Shown here in pieces: positions 20,383 through 33,600 of a stretch of 64,000 nucleotides of DNA (position 1 is its first letter; each line of letters starts with the position of its first letter). This stretch comes from Rallus limicola. Lineage: Eukaryota > Chordata > Aves > Gruiformes > Rallidae. A program made the position numbers and the translations under genes. The stretch covers positions 9,987,501-10,051,500 of the forward strand of contig JAKCOZ010000007.1 in NCBI GenBank assembly GCA_022605955.1, written 5' to 3'. Below the pieces are notes generated by a model. The model did not search any database. It saw only the letters and a program-made list of their open reading frames with translations, and was not told where the DNA came from.

Positions 20383-20970
20383 TGTCGTGGTTTCACCCCG
20401 GCTTGGGCCGAGATCCACGCAGCTGCCTGCTCCTTAAAGTAAAAGAGCAGGAGAAAAGGGAAAAAGGGGAGGGGGGAAACAAGGGAAGGGAAAAGGAAGG
20501 GGCAAATAACTCCAAAACCAAGAAACTAAGAGGCCCGTGGGTTGGGATAAGGATAGTTTACTAAGATAACAGAAAAATAAAATATATACAATGCTAACAG
20601 GACTATAGAGCAAAAGAATATGAAAATATTGATACACAATGCAGTTTCTCACCGAACCACACAACTCAGGCCGTACCACCCAGAGCCGTCCCGGAACCCG
20701 ACCGTCCCCCAAGACCCTCGCGTCCCGGCCGCTCGCGTCCCGGAACCGCCCCTTCTTCCTCCCATCAGCCCCCCTTTATCCTGGGCAGGACGTAATTGGC
20801 ATGGAATATTCTCTTTGGCCCATCTGGGTCACCTGTCCTGGCATTGACTGTCTGACTGCAACTAAAAACATCAGGGTGTTATCAGCACTGCTTTCATTTT
20901 AACTCCCAAACACAGCATTCCATCCGCTGCTACAAATGAAATTAACTCTATCCTGACTGAAACCAGGACA
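20383..20970 (-). repeat. 5' LTR of the outer provirus
   Basis: 588 bp, apparently identical to 7281-7868, followed by the TCAGG duplication at 20971-20975. Confidence 0.95.
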
Positions 20971-21087
20971 TCAGGTATTCTTTATTACAGTGCTGGGCAC
21001 ACAGGGGATTGCTCCTCCTAATGTGTGTGCCATTTAAACGAAAATTTCTCATATTTATACAGATTAACTATACATATTCATTATAAG

Positions 21088-22629
21088 GCCTTCCAGTACC
21101 TGAAAAGAGCATACAAACAGGAGGGGAATCAACTTTTTAAAAGGGTAGATGTGGGGGTTTAGCCCTGGCTAAAGGCTAGACGCCCACCAAAATCAGTCTA
21201 TTACTCCCCTTCTTAATTGGACAGGGGAGAAAAAATATATTAAGTGGCTCAAGAGTCAAAATTGTTAATGACGCAGGCAAAACAAACTCAACACAGAGTG
21301 CTGAAGAGAAAGTTATCTAATTTATTACACTAAAGAGAAAACAGTAAAAAACAAGAGTCAGGAGTGCAAACAACAATCTTAGAACAAATGCAACCAGGTA
21401 AACACTTTTCCCCCACCACTCCCTCCTTAGCAGGCTTTAGTTAGAAGTTTGCTCCCTTCTTCCCTCCTGGTCACAGCCCAGGAGGGGCAGGGACTGGGGA
21501 AATGGGGGTCTTGGTAACAACTTCCCCCCACCCCTCCATTCTAAAGCAGACTTCCCTTTCAGCCATGATTTTGCTCCCTTCTTCCCCTCTCCTGCTCGCA
21601 GCACAGGACGGGGGGCAGGGACTAGGAGATGGGGGCTTCAGTCAGTCCCTTGCAAGATGGTTTCCTTCTCAGCCGGGATGGGGGCATCCATTCCACACAG
21701 CCTCCCCCTGCTGCACCGTAGGATCTCACCCATAAGAGCCAGTCCTCCACGAACTTTCTCCAAGACAAATCTCTTCCCACCGGGCTTCATCTCTGCTATG
21801 GCAGGCAGCAATAAATCGCAATGTCTCTCAGTCCCAGTCCTCCATGGGGCTATAGGGCTCCCCCAGCAAACCTGTTTCGCTCATCTCTGTAGGTTGCAAG
21901 TGCTGGCAGGGCTCATCCCAACATAAGTCACGGCATCTTCTCTATGTCTCCACCTGCTCCATCCAGCGTGGAGCCTCTCCATGGGTTGCAGGTGAGGTCT
22001 CCGCCTTTTCCAATGGGCTTCTCCACCAGCTGCAGGGGTACCTCTCTCAGACACCTGGGGTGCTTCCTCCCCCTGCCCTTCCCAGACTTTTGTGTCTGAG
22101 GCTGGTTACATTTACATGCAAATATATTACAATGCCCTTAATGGGCCAACATTGTGGTCTTGTTGGCACTCTGTTCTCTGGTAGCAAAATGCAGCTACTT
22201 CCGAGTCTTTGTCTCCTGTATGTGATTCTCAGAGGCGCTATCAGACTTTTCCGGCTGGCAGAGGATTCCAGGAGCCATTTTTGCAGCCCCTGGCCCTCTC
22301 TCTCTCAGCACCCAACTATGCACAACTGCAACAGTAGACAATGGCAAGACAAGGGGGAATGGACTAAGGCTAAAGGAGGGAAGGATTAGATTAGGTATTT
22401 GGGGGAAGTTCTTTACAGAGAGAGTGGTGAGGTGCTGGAACAGGCTACCCAGAGAGGTGGTGGATGCCTTATCCCTGGAGGTGTTCAAGGTCAGGTTGGA
22501 TGGGGCCTTGGGCAACCTCGTGTAGATCCAGGCCTGGAGGTTAGTGGCCCTGCCTGTGGCAGGGAGGTTGGAACTCTATGATCCTCGAGATCCCTTCCAA
22601 CCCAGACCATTCTATGATTCTATGATTTC
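21088..22629 (+). mobile_element. CR1 3' end split by a solo LTR
   Basis: The left piece (about 21088-21149) reads as CR1 ('ttccagtacctgaaaagag', 'ctttttaaaagggtaga'). The right piece (22334-22629) continues with 'ggcaagacaagggggaatgg', the CR1 3' untranslated body and the tail of attctatg octamers. An LTR separates the two halves. Confidence 0.8.
21150..22333 (-). mobile_element. Solo LTR, 1,184 bp, inserted in CR1
   Basis: In minus sense it starts TGTTGCAGTTG and ends CCCCCACA. The flanks carry a 5-bp duplication GTAGA (21145-21149 and 22334-22338). The sequence is CT-rich on the + strand and has an AATAAA near its minus-sense 3' part (about 21318). It is unrelated in sequence to the 588-bp LTRs. 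Family is probably an avian ERV; the exact class is unknown. Confidence 0.78.
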
Positions 22630-24100
22630 TAAGATAAGGCAGGGTTATGCAAATTACTTCCAGCAAGTCATTTGCATTAATTCCTCACAGATAGAGCATG
22701 GTCAGTGACATGCTTATGACCACCAAGAAAACCAAACTCCTCTTCTCTTTGAACCAAACTTCTATTCTCAAGCACAGAGAGGCTGAATAGTCTGACAACC
22801 AGCAGGCAGAAGCATGCTGTCAGTTTTAGGCAAGTCACATGATGGAGACATTCACATGTGATGTACCTTCTGTGTCAGAAAGAAAAAAAGGAATAGTTGC
22901 CATTGGGATGCATAGTTTGAATTCCATGAGGTTTGTTTTTGGCTTTTGGTTGGGGGTTTTTGTTTGGATTTTTTGGTTGGTTTTGTTTTGGGGTGTTTTT
23001 CTCTTTACAGTTCTTTCTATTAGATGGGATCTCTAAAATCAGATTCCCAAGAAAAATGCAGTTTCTATTACTATATATTTTCGGTCTTGATTTTGGAGAA
23101 TTTTCAAGAAAAGTCCTCTTCAAAACAGAGATGGACTTCTTAGCTATATATAAACAATTAATTGCTGGAATGATATTTCAGTGCTACTTTGATTGTATCC
23201 CTTTCTTCTCTGAGTGTGAGTATAAAATGTCACTGGTATGAAACTACTGACTACTGGCTAAAGAGCTCTGTAAAATGAAGAGATTTTCAGTCATGGAAAG
23301 ATACCTCCTGTTCTTGAAGTTCAGCAAGTGCCTCTGAATCATTCTGTTTGATCAAAAGTTGGGAAAAGACCTATATCCAGTCCCATGTATTCAGCTAAAA
23401 AATTGGCACAGAAATTTTTTTTTCCTCAAACAAGAATTTAATGGAATAATTAGGCAAAGATCTTTAAACACTGATAGAACAAAAGTGAATGAGATCACAG
23501 ACAGGGTGCTGCAATATAATGGTGCAAGGATCACTTTCTCACTATTTAGTCATTCTGTACAATTCAACACTCCAAGTTTCTTGCTCTTTGACATTGCACA
23601 GCAGGTTCACCTTTATCCTTGAAGAGTAAACCTGCTGTGCACTCAGCATATCTGCCCCTCCAAGGCTTGCATGGCCTAGAAGGCAGCCTGCATTATCAGT
23701 TGGATACAGAGTATCTCTCCTTTGAGACTATTTTCAGGACATGTCGTTCACAGCAAGTGTTGGTACACAGTTTTTACACCAAAGAAAGTACAGAGCACAT
23801 GGAATCCTCCATTACAGATTAAACTTCCCATGAATATTATCAGATTTCCAAAAGTAATTCTGATGTTTGAAATTCAATTTGGTAGGCAGAGAGTTTATCA
23901 ATAATTTCCATAGATGCATTAAAGCTGCAAACAGTGATCAGACAAAAATCCCTTCAAATTACTGATGAAAAGTTTTCCTAGAAATAATACTGTAGAATAC
24001 TAAAACTATCTTTAGTAATGACAATAAAGTAGAATTACTAAATTGCTTCAGTAAAAATAATAAACTATCTTTTAAAAATCAAATAATAGGTATTTCTTAC
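22630..24100. other. Intronic stretch
   Basis: No gene seen. It contains a G/T-rich low-complexity patch at about 22928-23010 (TTTTGGTTGGG-like). Otherwise it is AT-rich unique-looking sequence. Confidence 0.6.
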
Positions 24101-24246
24101 CGCAAATCAGTGAAAGATTTTTCTATATTTTCCATCTGTAATTGCTCCATGTCCCATAATTCATGCAATTCTTTAAGTTCATTTTTTAATCTTTCTATTG
24201 TGCGAGAGTTTTCAGCAGTTTGATTGGAAATAAATGATTTTTTTTC
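24101..24246 (-). CDS. CCDC178: Host gene exon 15, coiled-coil protein
   Basis: 146 nt with acceptor ...aattcccag and donor ttgcg|gtaaga. It is read in phase 0 from exon 14: 48 codons plus two bases (CG) completed by exon 16. The peptide is heptad-rich (for example RTIERLKNELKELHELWDME). No stop. Confidence 0.85.
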
Positions 24247-24362
24247 CTGGGAATTAAAAACAAATTACATAGCATATAAATTAGGCAGGGCTAGATTTCC
24301 AAATAGTGTATTATAAGCACATGATTATAAGAAACAATTCGCGAACTTGTATACCCAAAGAA

Positions 24363-24888
24363 TGGTCAGGCCCCCACCTGGAGTACTGTGTCCAGTTCTG
24401 GGCTCCTTGGTATAAAAAAGACAGGGACCTTCTGGAGAGAGTCCAGAGAAGGGCAACGAAGATGATTAGGGGCCTGGAACATCTCCCCTATGAGGATAGG
24501 CTGAGTGAGCTGGGTCTGTTAAGCCTGGAGAAAAGAAGACTTAGGGGGGACCTAATTAGTGTTTAGAAATATCTTAGACTTGGGATGCAGGGGGAATTGG
24601 CCAGCCCCTTTTCAGTGGTCTGTGGAGACAGGACTAGGGGCAATGGCTGTAAGCTGGAGCACAGGAAGTTCCGCACCAACATGCGGATGAACTTTTTCAC
24701 AGTGAGGGTGACGGAGCAGTGGAATAGGCTGCCCAGGGAGGTGGTGGAGTCTCCTTCTCTGGAGATATTAAAGTCTCGTCTGGATGCCTATCTATGTAAT
24801 ATGAGATAGGGAGCCTGCTTTGGCAGGGGGGTTGGACCCGATGATCTCTTGAGGTCCCTTCCAACCCCTAAGATTCTGTGATTCTGTG
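24363..24888 (+). mobile_element. CR1 LINE 3' fragment
   Basis: 5'-truncated CR1 holding the end of the RT-bearing ORF2 (conceptual '[20 protein letters not shown]') and the 3' untranslated region, ending in two attctgtg octamers. The frame has decayed (stop after the first third). Confidence 0.93.
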
Positions 24889-27348
24889 AAAACTTCTTGC
24901 AGGGGGAGCAGTTGAAGCAGTTAGTTCAGCTGGCAGAATTTCATTTCAATTGTAAGAGTACAGCTTTGCACATCCAGTTACAGTTTTCCAACCTGTTGCA
25001 CAATTCTTCAGCTTTATATCCACAAATTTTATCATGACACTTGCATTTTTGTGGTGCCCTATGTTATAGATTTATATATGCATGTTTGTATGTCACCATC
25101 CTCATAAAATACATAGCATCTTTTATTTTTTGCTCTCACACATAAAAGTTTTGCAAATAAGCCCTGGCTTGCACAGCAAAAACTTTATTAATGATTGTGA
25201 TAAGTAACAGTTTTTTGCATACGAACTAAGTCTGGGTCTATTTGTTTCAGTGTAAGCTGAGTCAGTGTCTTAACTGGCAGCTTGTACTGCCAGACCATCG
25301 AATGTACTTACAAAAATGTAATATGGTTCTAGGCAGATACCTAAAAAACTTGAGTGTCAGAAAAAATTCAATATTTTTAGTTGCCATTCTCCAGGGAGAA
25401 TATGGCTTACTCGTTATCTCTGAAAAGCAGCATCTTTTAGTTAGTTGCCTAACTAGACAGTTGTCCTCTTTAGATGTCAAGTTTTTCATAACACAGTTGT
25501 CCTGTACTCCAGACAGCGGAGGATTAAAGCACAGAGAACGACTCCTGAACTCCTGCCTGCTTTCCTCAGCTACAAGTGCACAACTCAAAGAGACGCTGAC
25601 ATTAAGCTGCTGAAAACCTTTATATTAGAAAGTGTTTTCACTGAACTTCCTGTTCTACAGAAGAGAGATTAAATTGCAGTGTCTTCTTCACTCCAGAAGT
25701 GACTGACAGTCACAGGACCTAACAGATGTCAAGAGTCATGACATAAGCAAACTCTGCTTTCAAGAGGAACAAATCTGCGGCTTCGCCATAATGAACATGG
25801 TAAACATAAAGCACTGTAGCAGTTTAATGGTAATAAACAGGTGGGAGTCTTCCATTTGAGTGATACTTCTGAAGCGGTCTTGCTGCATTAGATTTTGTAA
25901 CCCATACTAATGGACTGTAAGCAGCTATGTAAATGGGTTAAATTAAGAGGGAGTAAAATACCTTTTGATGATCCTTATATATATACACACATACATATAT
26001 AAGTGTACATGTGTACAAATACTAAATTTCAAGACCTCACAACTCGGAGGCATGCAGCACAGTATTTAAATAAAGGTCAGTATTTTTAAAATGTCTTCTG
26101 TAGTTCCTGCAATGTTTTTCTGAAGCAGTTGCCTGATACATAGCCTAATGATCTCTTTTTCTGTAGGAAAGAAGTGCTGCTTAGAGGCACACCTAAAAGG
26201 TAGCTGTAAAAATAACAAGGAATCAAAGCTTTTGTAACAGATGTTAGCACAGATATGAAGGTGTACAAGGTACCACAGGAACACGAGGGTTTTAAGGCCT
26301 TTGAACTTCATAAAAGTGTGATATGTATCTGTATAAAATTAGATGGAAATTTCAGGTTCCTCACAGGAACACAGAATCATTAGAAAGAAAATGAAGATAT
26401 GGTAATTAATGCAAATCCCTATGCAACTGAACCACCCGTAAAGAGTTTCAAACCTCTGAGGAAAAATCATATTAGTTTAAGGCTCAGTACCAGCAGAACT
26501 TGGAGAAATGTGGTAGCCTGTGATATACAGGATGCCTGCATGATCTGGCCTGGCCTTAAACTTTAAAAATAATGAAATCTGAGATGATTAAGATATCAGG
26601 ACCAGATGTACATAAAGAGGCATGACGTGTTTGGGGTTTTTTTTTGCCAGAGTCAGGTTTGTGTATGAGCTGTGTTAGAACAAAGCTGCCAAGGAGAGTA
26701 TTTCTATTTGACTTCCTGCACTTTTTTCAGGACTTTTAAACCAAGGTGATAAAGGCTGAAAATGTTGGCTTCCAAGCATACAGAATACTAGCTGCTGAGT
26801 AGGTGTAATCTGGTACCTATTATACAAGTCAGAGAATTGCAATCAGGTTTTAGAACAAATAAACAAAAAACTGTGAAATACTCTACCTTCTGTGGTCCAA
26901 ATATGGATGGACTGAACATAGTGGCTTAATAGTCCAGCCTCCTGCCTAAGCTGAACAAGTCCCTTGGCACTTGATCATTCAGCTTTTCAATACATGAACA
27001 GTAGTCTTCATTCTTCTTAGTTGGTGAACAGAACTACTGGTGTATTATGAGGTAGAATTCATATGCACTTATCTAGGTATCTAGCTTTTAGACAATTAAA
27101 TTTCAGCAGGTTAAATTAAGTCACATCAAATTCAACGGTGACATGCAGAAACCCCTAGGATGTGATTCATTTTGTCCTAAAATAGGCAGACTATGAATGA
27201 CCAGGCGAATTGCTTCATCAGTTGGAAGCTGGAGACTCTATATTACTCCTGTACCAAGAATGCTATGGAATCATAGCCATTTCTTCCATAACGTCATCTA
27301 ACCGACACAATGGACAAGCTTTAAACAAGCCAAAGCCTTAATAACAGA
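24889..27348. other. Intronic stretch
   Basis: No supported gene. Short open stretches near 25242-25613 occur on both strands at once and have no family resemblance. There is an AT dinucleotide-rich patch near 25975-26005. Confidence 0.6.
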
Positions 27349-27731
27349 TGTCTTTTTTTTTTTTCTGGGATTAAGTTAAATTTCACAAGAAGCTGTGAGG
27401 GTACAAAGTCAGGAGAGCTGACTTAAACTAGCCAAAGGGATATTCAATACCATATGACACCATGCTAGGTATATAAGCGTAGGAGCTAGCCTGAGAGAAG
27501 AGACTGATACTCAGGCATGGGCTGTCATCAGGTTCCAGGTGGTGAACAAACTCCATTCTGTGTTACTTGACCTTTATATTCTTTGTATGTGCTGTCCCAG
27601 TAAACTGCCCTTATCCCTACCCAGAAGTTCTACCTTTCTCTTGTGATTCTCCACCCCATCCCACCAGGGTGGGGAGAGGAATGTGAGTGGCCATGTGGTG
27701 CTTATTTTCTGTCTGGGGCTAAACCACGACA
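27349..27731 (+). mobile_element. ERV-L-like LTR, short and diverged
   Basis: Start 'ttctgggattaagttaaatt', TATA box 'ggtatataagcg' near 27468, and LTR-like end 'gggctaaaccacgaca' at 27731. The length (about 383 bp) suggests internal deletion or a different subfamily. No target duplication was found, so the left edge is approximate. Confidence 0.6.
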
Positions 27732-29016
27732 ATAGGAGAGCACTAAAAATTCTGAATGCAAGTACAAAAAACTTTTCCTTGAAAACAATATAACATGATT
27801 AACATAATCATATAGGGTGATCCTGCACAGCTAGAAATACGAGTTACTGTAAAAAATAAGACAGCCCCTTTTATAAAGCTCCCTTTTTACCAAACTTCAA
27901 TTGCTACAACTGAATCATATCAGATTCTAAGAACACAAAATTTAAGGTATCCAAGTATTGTTACCAGTTCAAAGCTCTAGAGAGCTCATAAAACAAGATC
28001 TGTACATTTTTTTATTCCATTTACTCAAAACACTTTTCTAATATTCCTCCAGAATGTCAACTCAAATATTGCTCAGGAAATTGATACAGTTATTTACAGT
28101 TATTAGGAAAGGCAGCATTTAAAATAATAATAAAAAGTTCAGGAAATAAATGCACTGAAAAATGTTCTAGAATTACTGATTATCTGTATGCTGACTCATC
28201 AGCCATTTTCACACGTTCTTAAATCTATTGGCAAACCAGCAGTTTGGTAGAGCACAATATTTAAAGTAAAGGGATGTATAAAATCCATCTTCCCATCCAA
28301 ATTTAGATACCTGTGTGAATCAATGAATTCCCTAATGCATAATTTAAGATTTTTGATATATAGGAAGTCTCAAAGTTTTTCAATAGAAATGACTAGATTC
28401 ATGACAGCTACACTGAATAACATGAAAGCCTACCTTTAAAAAAAAATCAATATGACTCATCTTTGATGCTGTAATATCTAACTAAAGTTTATATAAAATG
28501 GAAATGTGATAAGAATAAAATTGAACAAAATCTTAAAAAAGAAAATGCTTGTTTCCTACAATGCTTACAACCTCGTATAGATAAAGCATACCGTTCCATA
28601 ATGAAATTCAATAATTCCCTTTGGTGGATTATAGAGTTTAGTAACTGATACAGCAGATATAAGCCATCATTTACAAAAAGATGCCATCTGCTGAGCAAAC
28701 ATGCAATCAGCAGGCACTTCCTATTCTACTAGAATCTTTTTCGTCCTTTATTGATTTTCTCCATTGCATTTCTAAAGCCCCTCAAGCAATTTGAGCCAGT
28801 GTAGCAAATGAAGAAAGCAAAGGACTTCTCAATGACCCCAATATCAATTCTGCTTTGTACTTTATGCTGTCTCAAGGCTAGTTCAAGCAAGAGACAGAAA
28901 ATAGTACATACACTGTATGTATGTATGCAGTTTCAAGGCAACTGTGTAGAAGTGACAGCCTAACCTTTCATATTAAACATACTTCAAAAAAGCCATGCAC
29001 ACATTAAATTATTCAC
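27732..29016. other. Intronic stretch
   Basis: AT-rich; nothing recognisable. Confidence 0.6.
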
Positions 29017-29130
29017 CTGTATATCATTTAATTGCTGCTGCAGAATACTTCTTTTGTGTTCCATTTGCTGTTGAGTTTGCTTCTGTTGTTTATCTAGCTC
29101 TTGTTCTCTCTGATCCAAATAGGAGAGCTT
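29017..29130 (-). CDS. CCDC178: Host gene exon 14, coiled-coil protein
   Basis: 114 nt, 38 codons, phase 0 at both ends. Acceptor ctctccag|aag, donor acag|gtgaat. The peptide is very Gln-rich (KQQKQTQQQMEHKRSILQQQ), typical coiled coil. An acceptor 3 nt further in (aag|ctc) would also keep the frame. Confidence 0.82.
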
Positions 29131-31973
29131 CTGGAGAGTTGATGCATAAACAGATGTGTTAGTGTTCAAAAGTTATTGTCCTACATTCTATAGAAATCAG
29201 AAAATACATTAATCATTAATTAATTTAATAGTTACCATTCTTAAGCTTATTTTTGTTTTCCCTTCCATAAAAATTTTTCCATCATAAAGTTTTATATACG
29301 CTATGCTTTGAATGAAAAAATGCACATTTAAAATAGAAAATATCCATGCTACTTCATATACTGTTTATCATCTTACAGTAAAGTATCATTACTACTGTTA
29401 TCCCCATGCTTCTTTGCTTCCTGCCAAGGAAGTCACAAATAAAGTTCTGAAATCAAAATATACTTTTGGAATTGCTGCCATGGAATTTGTATAAAGATTA
29501 ACATAAATGTTTGTTACACTAAGTCATGAAAAATGCAGCTAAGGACACCTAACAAGAGAAGGAAGAAGAAAGAAAATAAAGTATTGGGATATCTTATTTT
29601 TATATTTTTCATTAATCCACTTTATTATTAATTAGCACCTCAAGAAAAAAAGTTCTTCTCTCTTGTATTAACTTAATTTGTGTCATTAGTGTGAGCACCC
29701 ATTATTTAATGACAGAAATTATTTGTAATACATGTAATAAGGAAAATTTCATACTAGTAAATATGCTTATATAAACTCTTTAATAGTTATATTATTCAAT
29801 GTTTTGAATTTCATTTAGTCTATATAACAAGGAATATTAAAGTATTAATATTTCCATTCTGAAACAGTAATTCAAATGTTTAATCAATGAGAAAGTTCTT
29901 CCCTAAAATTTTCAGTATTCTTTTGTGTATCATTCAGATACAAATCTACTTGTGCAAACTCTGTTTCCAAGCTTTTAAACCAGAAGCAAATACACAGCTA
30001 TAAACCATGATGTATAACTTACACCACACCCCTTTAGGTTTCCAGGAAACTAATGATGTGATCTTTGTCACTGTGTTTCTACTTAGTTTTAGTTGGGGAA
30101 GGGCTAACAACATTAGTCACTGCCGTTAATGCATTGTTTTGAAAATACTACTAGCTATTATAGGAGTCTTTTTTTTTGTTTTTAATTTTTCAATTTGACT
30201 TATTAGACCTGCATCAAAAATAAACTATCACACAATCCATTATGTGAACTCAAACTGTTCAACATCCTCCATCTCTTCTCTAAAAATGGCCAAGCACTGC
30301 TACATGCAGATATGACAAGATTCTTCAACCAGAATAACACTAAAAAAAAACCTGGAGAAGACTTTCTTCCATGACAAGCTATTTACAAGTAGTCAGATAA
30401 CAGAACTATGAACCTATAGACTGATTCTGCAACAAAAAAAACCTTCCACTTGCTGAAGGAAGTCTTGTATCTGGGGTTTGAGCAAAAATAAAGTCTTGTC
30501 TGAATAGACTTCAGAGATGTGATCTTCACTGTGAAAATGTTCCATAACAAGTATATGGCTTACTGAAAATTCTTTGCTTTAATGCTGGACAGAAATCATC
30601 AATAGCTATTCCTATTGATTTGGAAACAAAAATGAAAGCATTTTGCTTTATCTTTTCTGGCAGTAAGGTCAAGTAAAAAAGACCTCCTCTTTCAGACACT
30701 GAAGAAATAATTACTCCTTCACACTTATTACCGCATTTTTAATTATGGTTCCTAAGACAAAAGCAAAACAAAACAACCCAACAAACAAAAACAAACCCAA
30801 AAAAACCAACAAAACTTCAACACCCTTCCTAGATTATAGAACTACTTGTTACAGTGAACAATGCATTCCCACCTATTCATACAGTGTGGGCCAGTTCACA
30901 TCTGGAAGGACTTGTTTGCAAGGATTTGCAAGTATTTTCTGGTGGGATACAGAACAAAGGCTTTGAGTAGTAGGCAATGCTTAATTTAGTCATAATGATT
31001 GATAAGCCCCAATTTCAGCATTGCTGATTTGTACAAGTTTGGCATAAGAGTCAAACTGTTTCATTCATGATAGAGGACTGAAAATAACTGATTTTTTTCC
31101 CCATGCTTGCAATCATATTCAGAGCCTTTTCTCAAAAGAAAAGAAGGAATAATCACTTCCTCAAGAAAAAGACACATGAAAAAGGGATAAAGGCATGGAA
31201 ATTCACTTAAAAAAACCCACAACAACAAAAAGCCTGTGAATAGTTACATCCCAACCAGTTCTGCAAAATAATGACTGAACGGTTTTGTGTGAGAGTTTTG
31301 CTTTAATATGAGGGACAGAACTTGCACTAAACTACCATTCAGATTTTGAATATTTCCACATAATTTCAGAACAAAATAGCTCTGATTCTACAGATGTTTG
31401 TTGAGGTCACAGGGGAATATACAACTATCATCATCAGTTAAGGAAACTATTGCCTACATAGCTAAGATCTCATGCTTATAGGATGACTACTCAGCTGACC
31501 CACATACTATCAGGTATGTTTCAAATTCATCTGTCATTGTAATACTTTGTTTTTAAACAGTCATTTATTTAGATAACATTATCCACGTTGCACCCTGCTC
31601 TATTACCACTGTTGTAGCACTCCATATAAGCAAAACTTTCAAAGATCTAAAAGAAGAAAGTCTAAAAATGAAAGAAATGCTTCTCAGTCACAAACTTCAG
31701 TTTATATTCCTGTTATATATTCTTTTGATGGGGTCTGGAATAGAGGTCATTTATGTTTTGTAAGAAAACAGACCACAGAAGTCATGAGAGACAGATTTTT
31801 TTCTAATACAGAAAGCAAGAAAGGTGAAAAATAAGGCTGGAATTATGTTGTATGTTTTGTTTTATCAGAGCATAACTGATATAATATTATACAGCTTAAT
31901 AACTATGAACTTGAGGGTTTTTTTTAATCATGACCAAAAATATGCTAGTGAATGTTCCAGAATCTAGTACTAC
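29131..31973. other. Intronic stretch
   Basis: No gene seen. An A/C-rich patch (acaaacaaaa type) lies at 30760-30815. Confidence 0.6.
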
Positions 31974-32130
31974 CTCATGCTTGTCTCGAAGTATATCTTT
32001 CTTTATTTTACACTTTTTTTCTAGATCAGCCACATGTCTCTCAATTTCTTCTATCCTCTTCATATCTTTCTCTCTTTTCTTGAGTGTCTCTTTTAGCTTT
32101 TTCTCTAGCTCATCATATATTGCTTTAATC
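31974..32130 (-). CDS. CCDC178: Host gene exon 13, coiled-coil protein
   Basis: 157 nt. The first base completes the Lys codon begun by the micro-exon 12, then 52 codons follow, ending in phase 0. Acceptor ...aaacaggacag|gatt (the upstream aaacag site would break the phase), donor gag|gtagta. The peptide is highly charged (LEKKLKETLKKREKDMKRIE). Confidence 0.83.
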
Positions 32131-33600
32131 CTGTCCTGTTTATTAAAATATATACAGAAATAAGCCTTCAAACAGAAGTATAGAATTAAAATCTTAAAGA
32201 ACTTGTATACTCTTAAGTTAATAAATACATCACAAGTTGATGTCTTCAAAATGTCTTCAAAGTGACTGAAAAGTTGGCCATTAATTTAGCATATGTAAGA
32301 AATCTTCAAATACGGAAAGTTGAATCGCCAGAAGAACTAGCAAACACAAATGCAGCAGAAGAATCAGAAAGAAATATTAGGAAATGTAAAAATGACAATG
32401 AATCAGACAATTAATTTACAGTACTTTTTAAACAAATAGTAGAAAATAATTCCATAAAAGAGGAAATAAAATTCTTAATATTAATGTGAAGAGTAAATAT
32501 CTTTTCTGATGGGAAACATAATGATCATAAGCATGTTCCTAGCTTTTTTTTTTTTTTTTAAGTGTTGAAAAAAAAGGAAAATGCTGCAGAGTTGGAACAA
32601 AATCTTTGCAAAACAAATCCACACCTTTTAAGGCTAGGGAATACAAGATCCAGCTCACATTCACTCTGCCCAAAGAAATAAAGTAAAAGATAGAGAAACA
32701 CTATGTACCAGCAGCTGTGTTCTTCAGAATGGAAAGGTCTTATGCACACTTTCAATTTCTAATATCCCAAATTCACCTTCACTTGAACTGAAATAATTAT
32801 TACAGTGTAGCAAGGTGTGAATATACAACTTCTGATATTGATATATATACACACACACTCACACGTATGTTTATATTTATTTAAAGTGGAATGCATCTGG
32901 CAACATTTTTAATTCCTTTCAGTTGTAGAAACAGACTGAAATACGCCAAGAAGTTTATGTAAAAGAAGGCAAGAAAAGATGATACGTGTGATTAACTCAT
33001 TCAAATTATTATGCTAGGTGGCAAATAACTCTTTTTTTCTAGTTTTAAATCATAATCTACAATCATAGTTATTCTTAGCAGGAGCATTTCAAGTAGTAAA
33101 TGGAGCATAATATATGAATTCCTATACAATGGCACAATATTAGGTGAAGTTACAGATAATGTTCCAGATGACAACACAGTTGGTAGGTGGAATGGATAAG
33201 GTTCCTCAAAAAAGCACTAATATTTTTAGATGTGTCTTGTTTTATACTCAGACAGCATTCAGACATTCACATTGGCTATCTCAGAATAGAGTCTTATCTA
33301 AACTGCTTTGCCCTTTCACAGTCACTACTAAATGATAGCTTTTTCACTTTCAAGATCCTTTGACATCACCTGGAAGTTTTGTCCTATTAATAAGGAAAAA
33401 CCTCTTGACAGCAAGGATATGAAGGTTGTCTAACCCAGAGAAATGAGGCTTTTGAAGAAAAATAATTTTAAAAAAAAAGGTTTGGCTGAAACAGAAATTT
33501 AAAACCACATTAAAAGAAGTATAAGATGCATCCCAAGAACCTCTTTATCCTGAAAAAAACATGAACTACAATGAAAAAAAGTAGCTCAGAGCACATTTAC
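32131..33600. other. Intronic stretch
   Basis: AT-rich sequence with a T14-like run near 32545 and an AT/CA-rich microsatellite patch near 32840-32865. No gene seen. Confidence 0.6.

Larger units (their letters stand above)
7281..20970 (-). mobile_element. Outer ERV-L-like provirus, split by a nested copy of its own family
   Basis: The provirus is in minus orientation: 5' LTR 20383-20970, primer binding site, gag, pol, 3' untranslated region, 3' LTR 7281-7868. The five bases flanking both ends are TCAGG (7276-7280 and 20971-20975), the 5-bp duplication expected of ERV-L integrases. The two outer LTRs look identical over 588 bp and share variants (tgctcctta, caggccgtac, actgctttc) that the inner LTR pair lacks, so the pairing is secure. 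There is no env. Without the inner insert (10798-17664) the element would be about 6.8 kb. It lies in the host intron between exons 15 and 16, in the same sense as the gene. The class III assignment rests on the style of the pol protein and the Gag-UAG-Pol layout. Confidence 0.93.

Noticed and set aside
7280..20902. Many + strand open frames of 60-150 codons across the retroviral block
   Set aside because: They are antisense shadows of gag, pol and the LTRs. They recur at the same offset in each copy simply because the DNA is duplicated.
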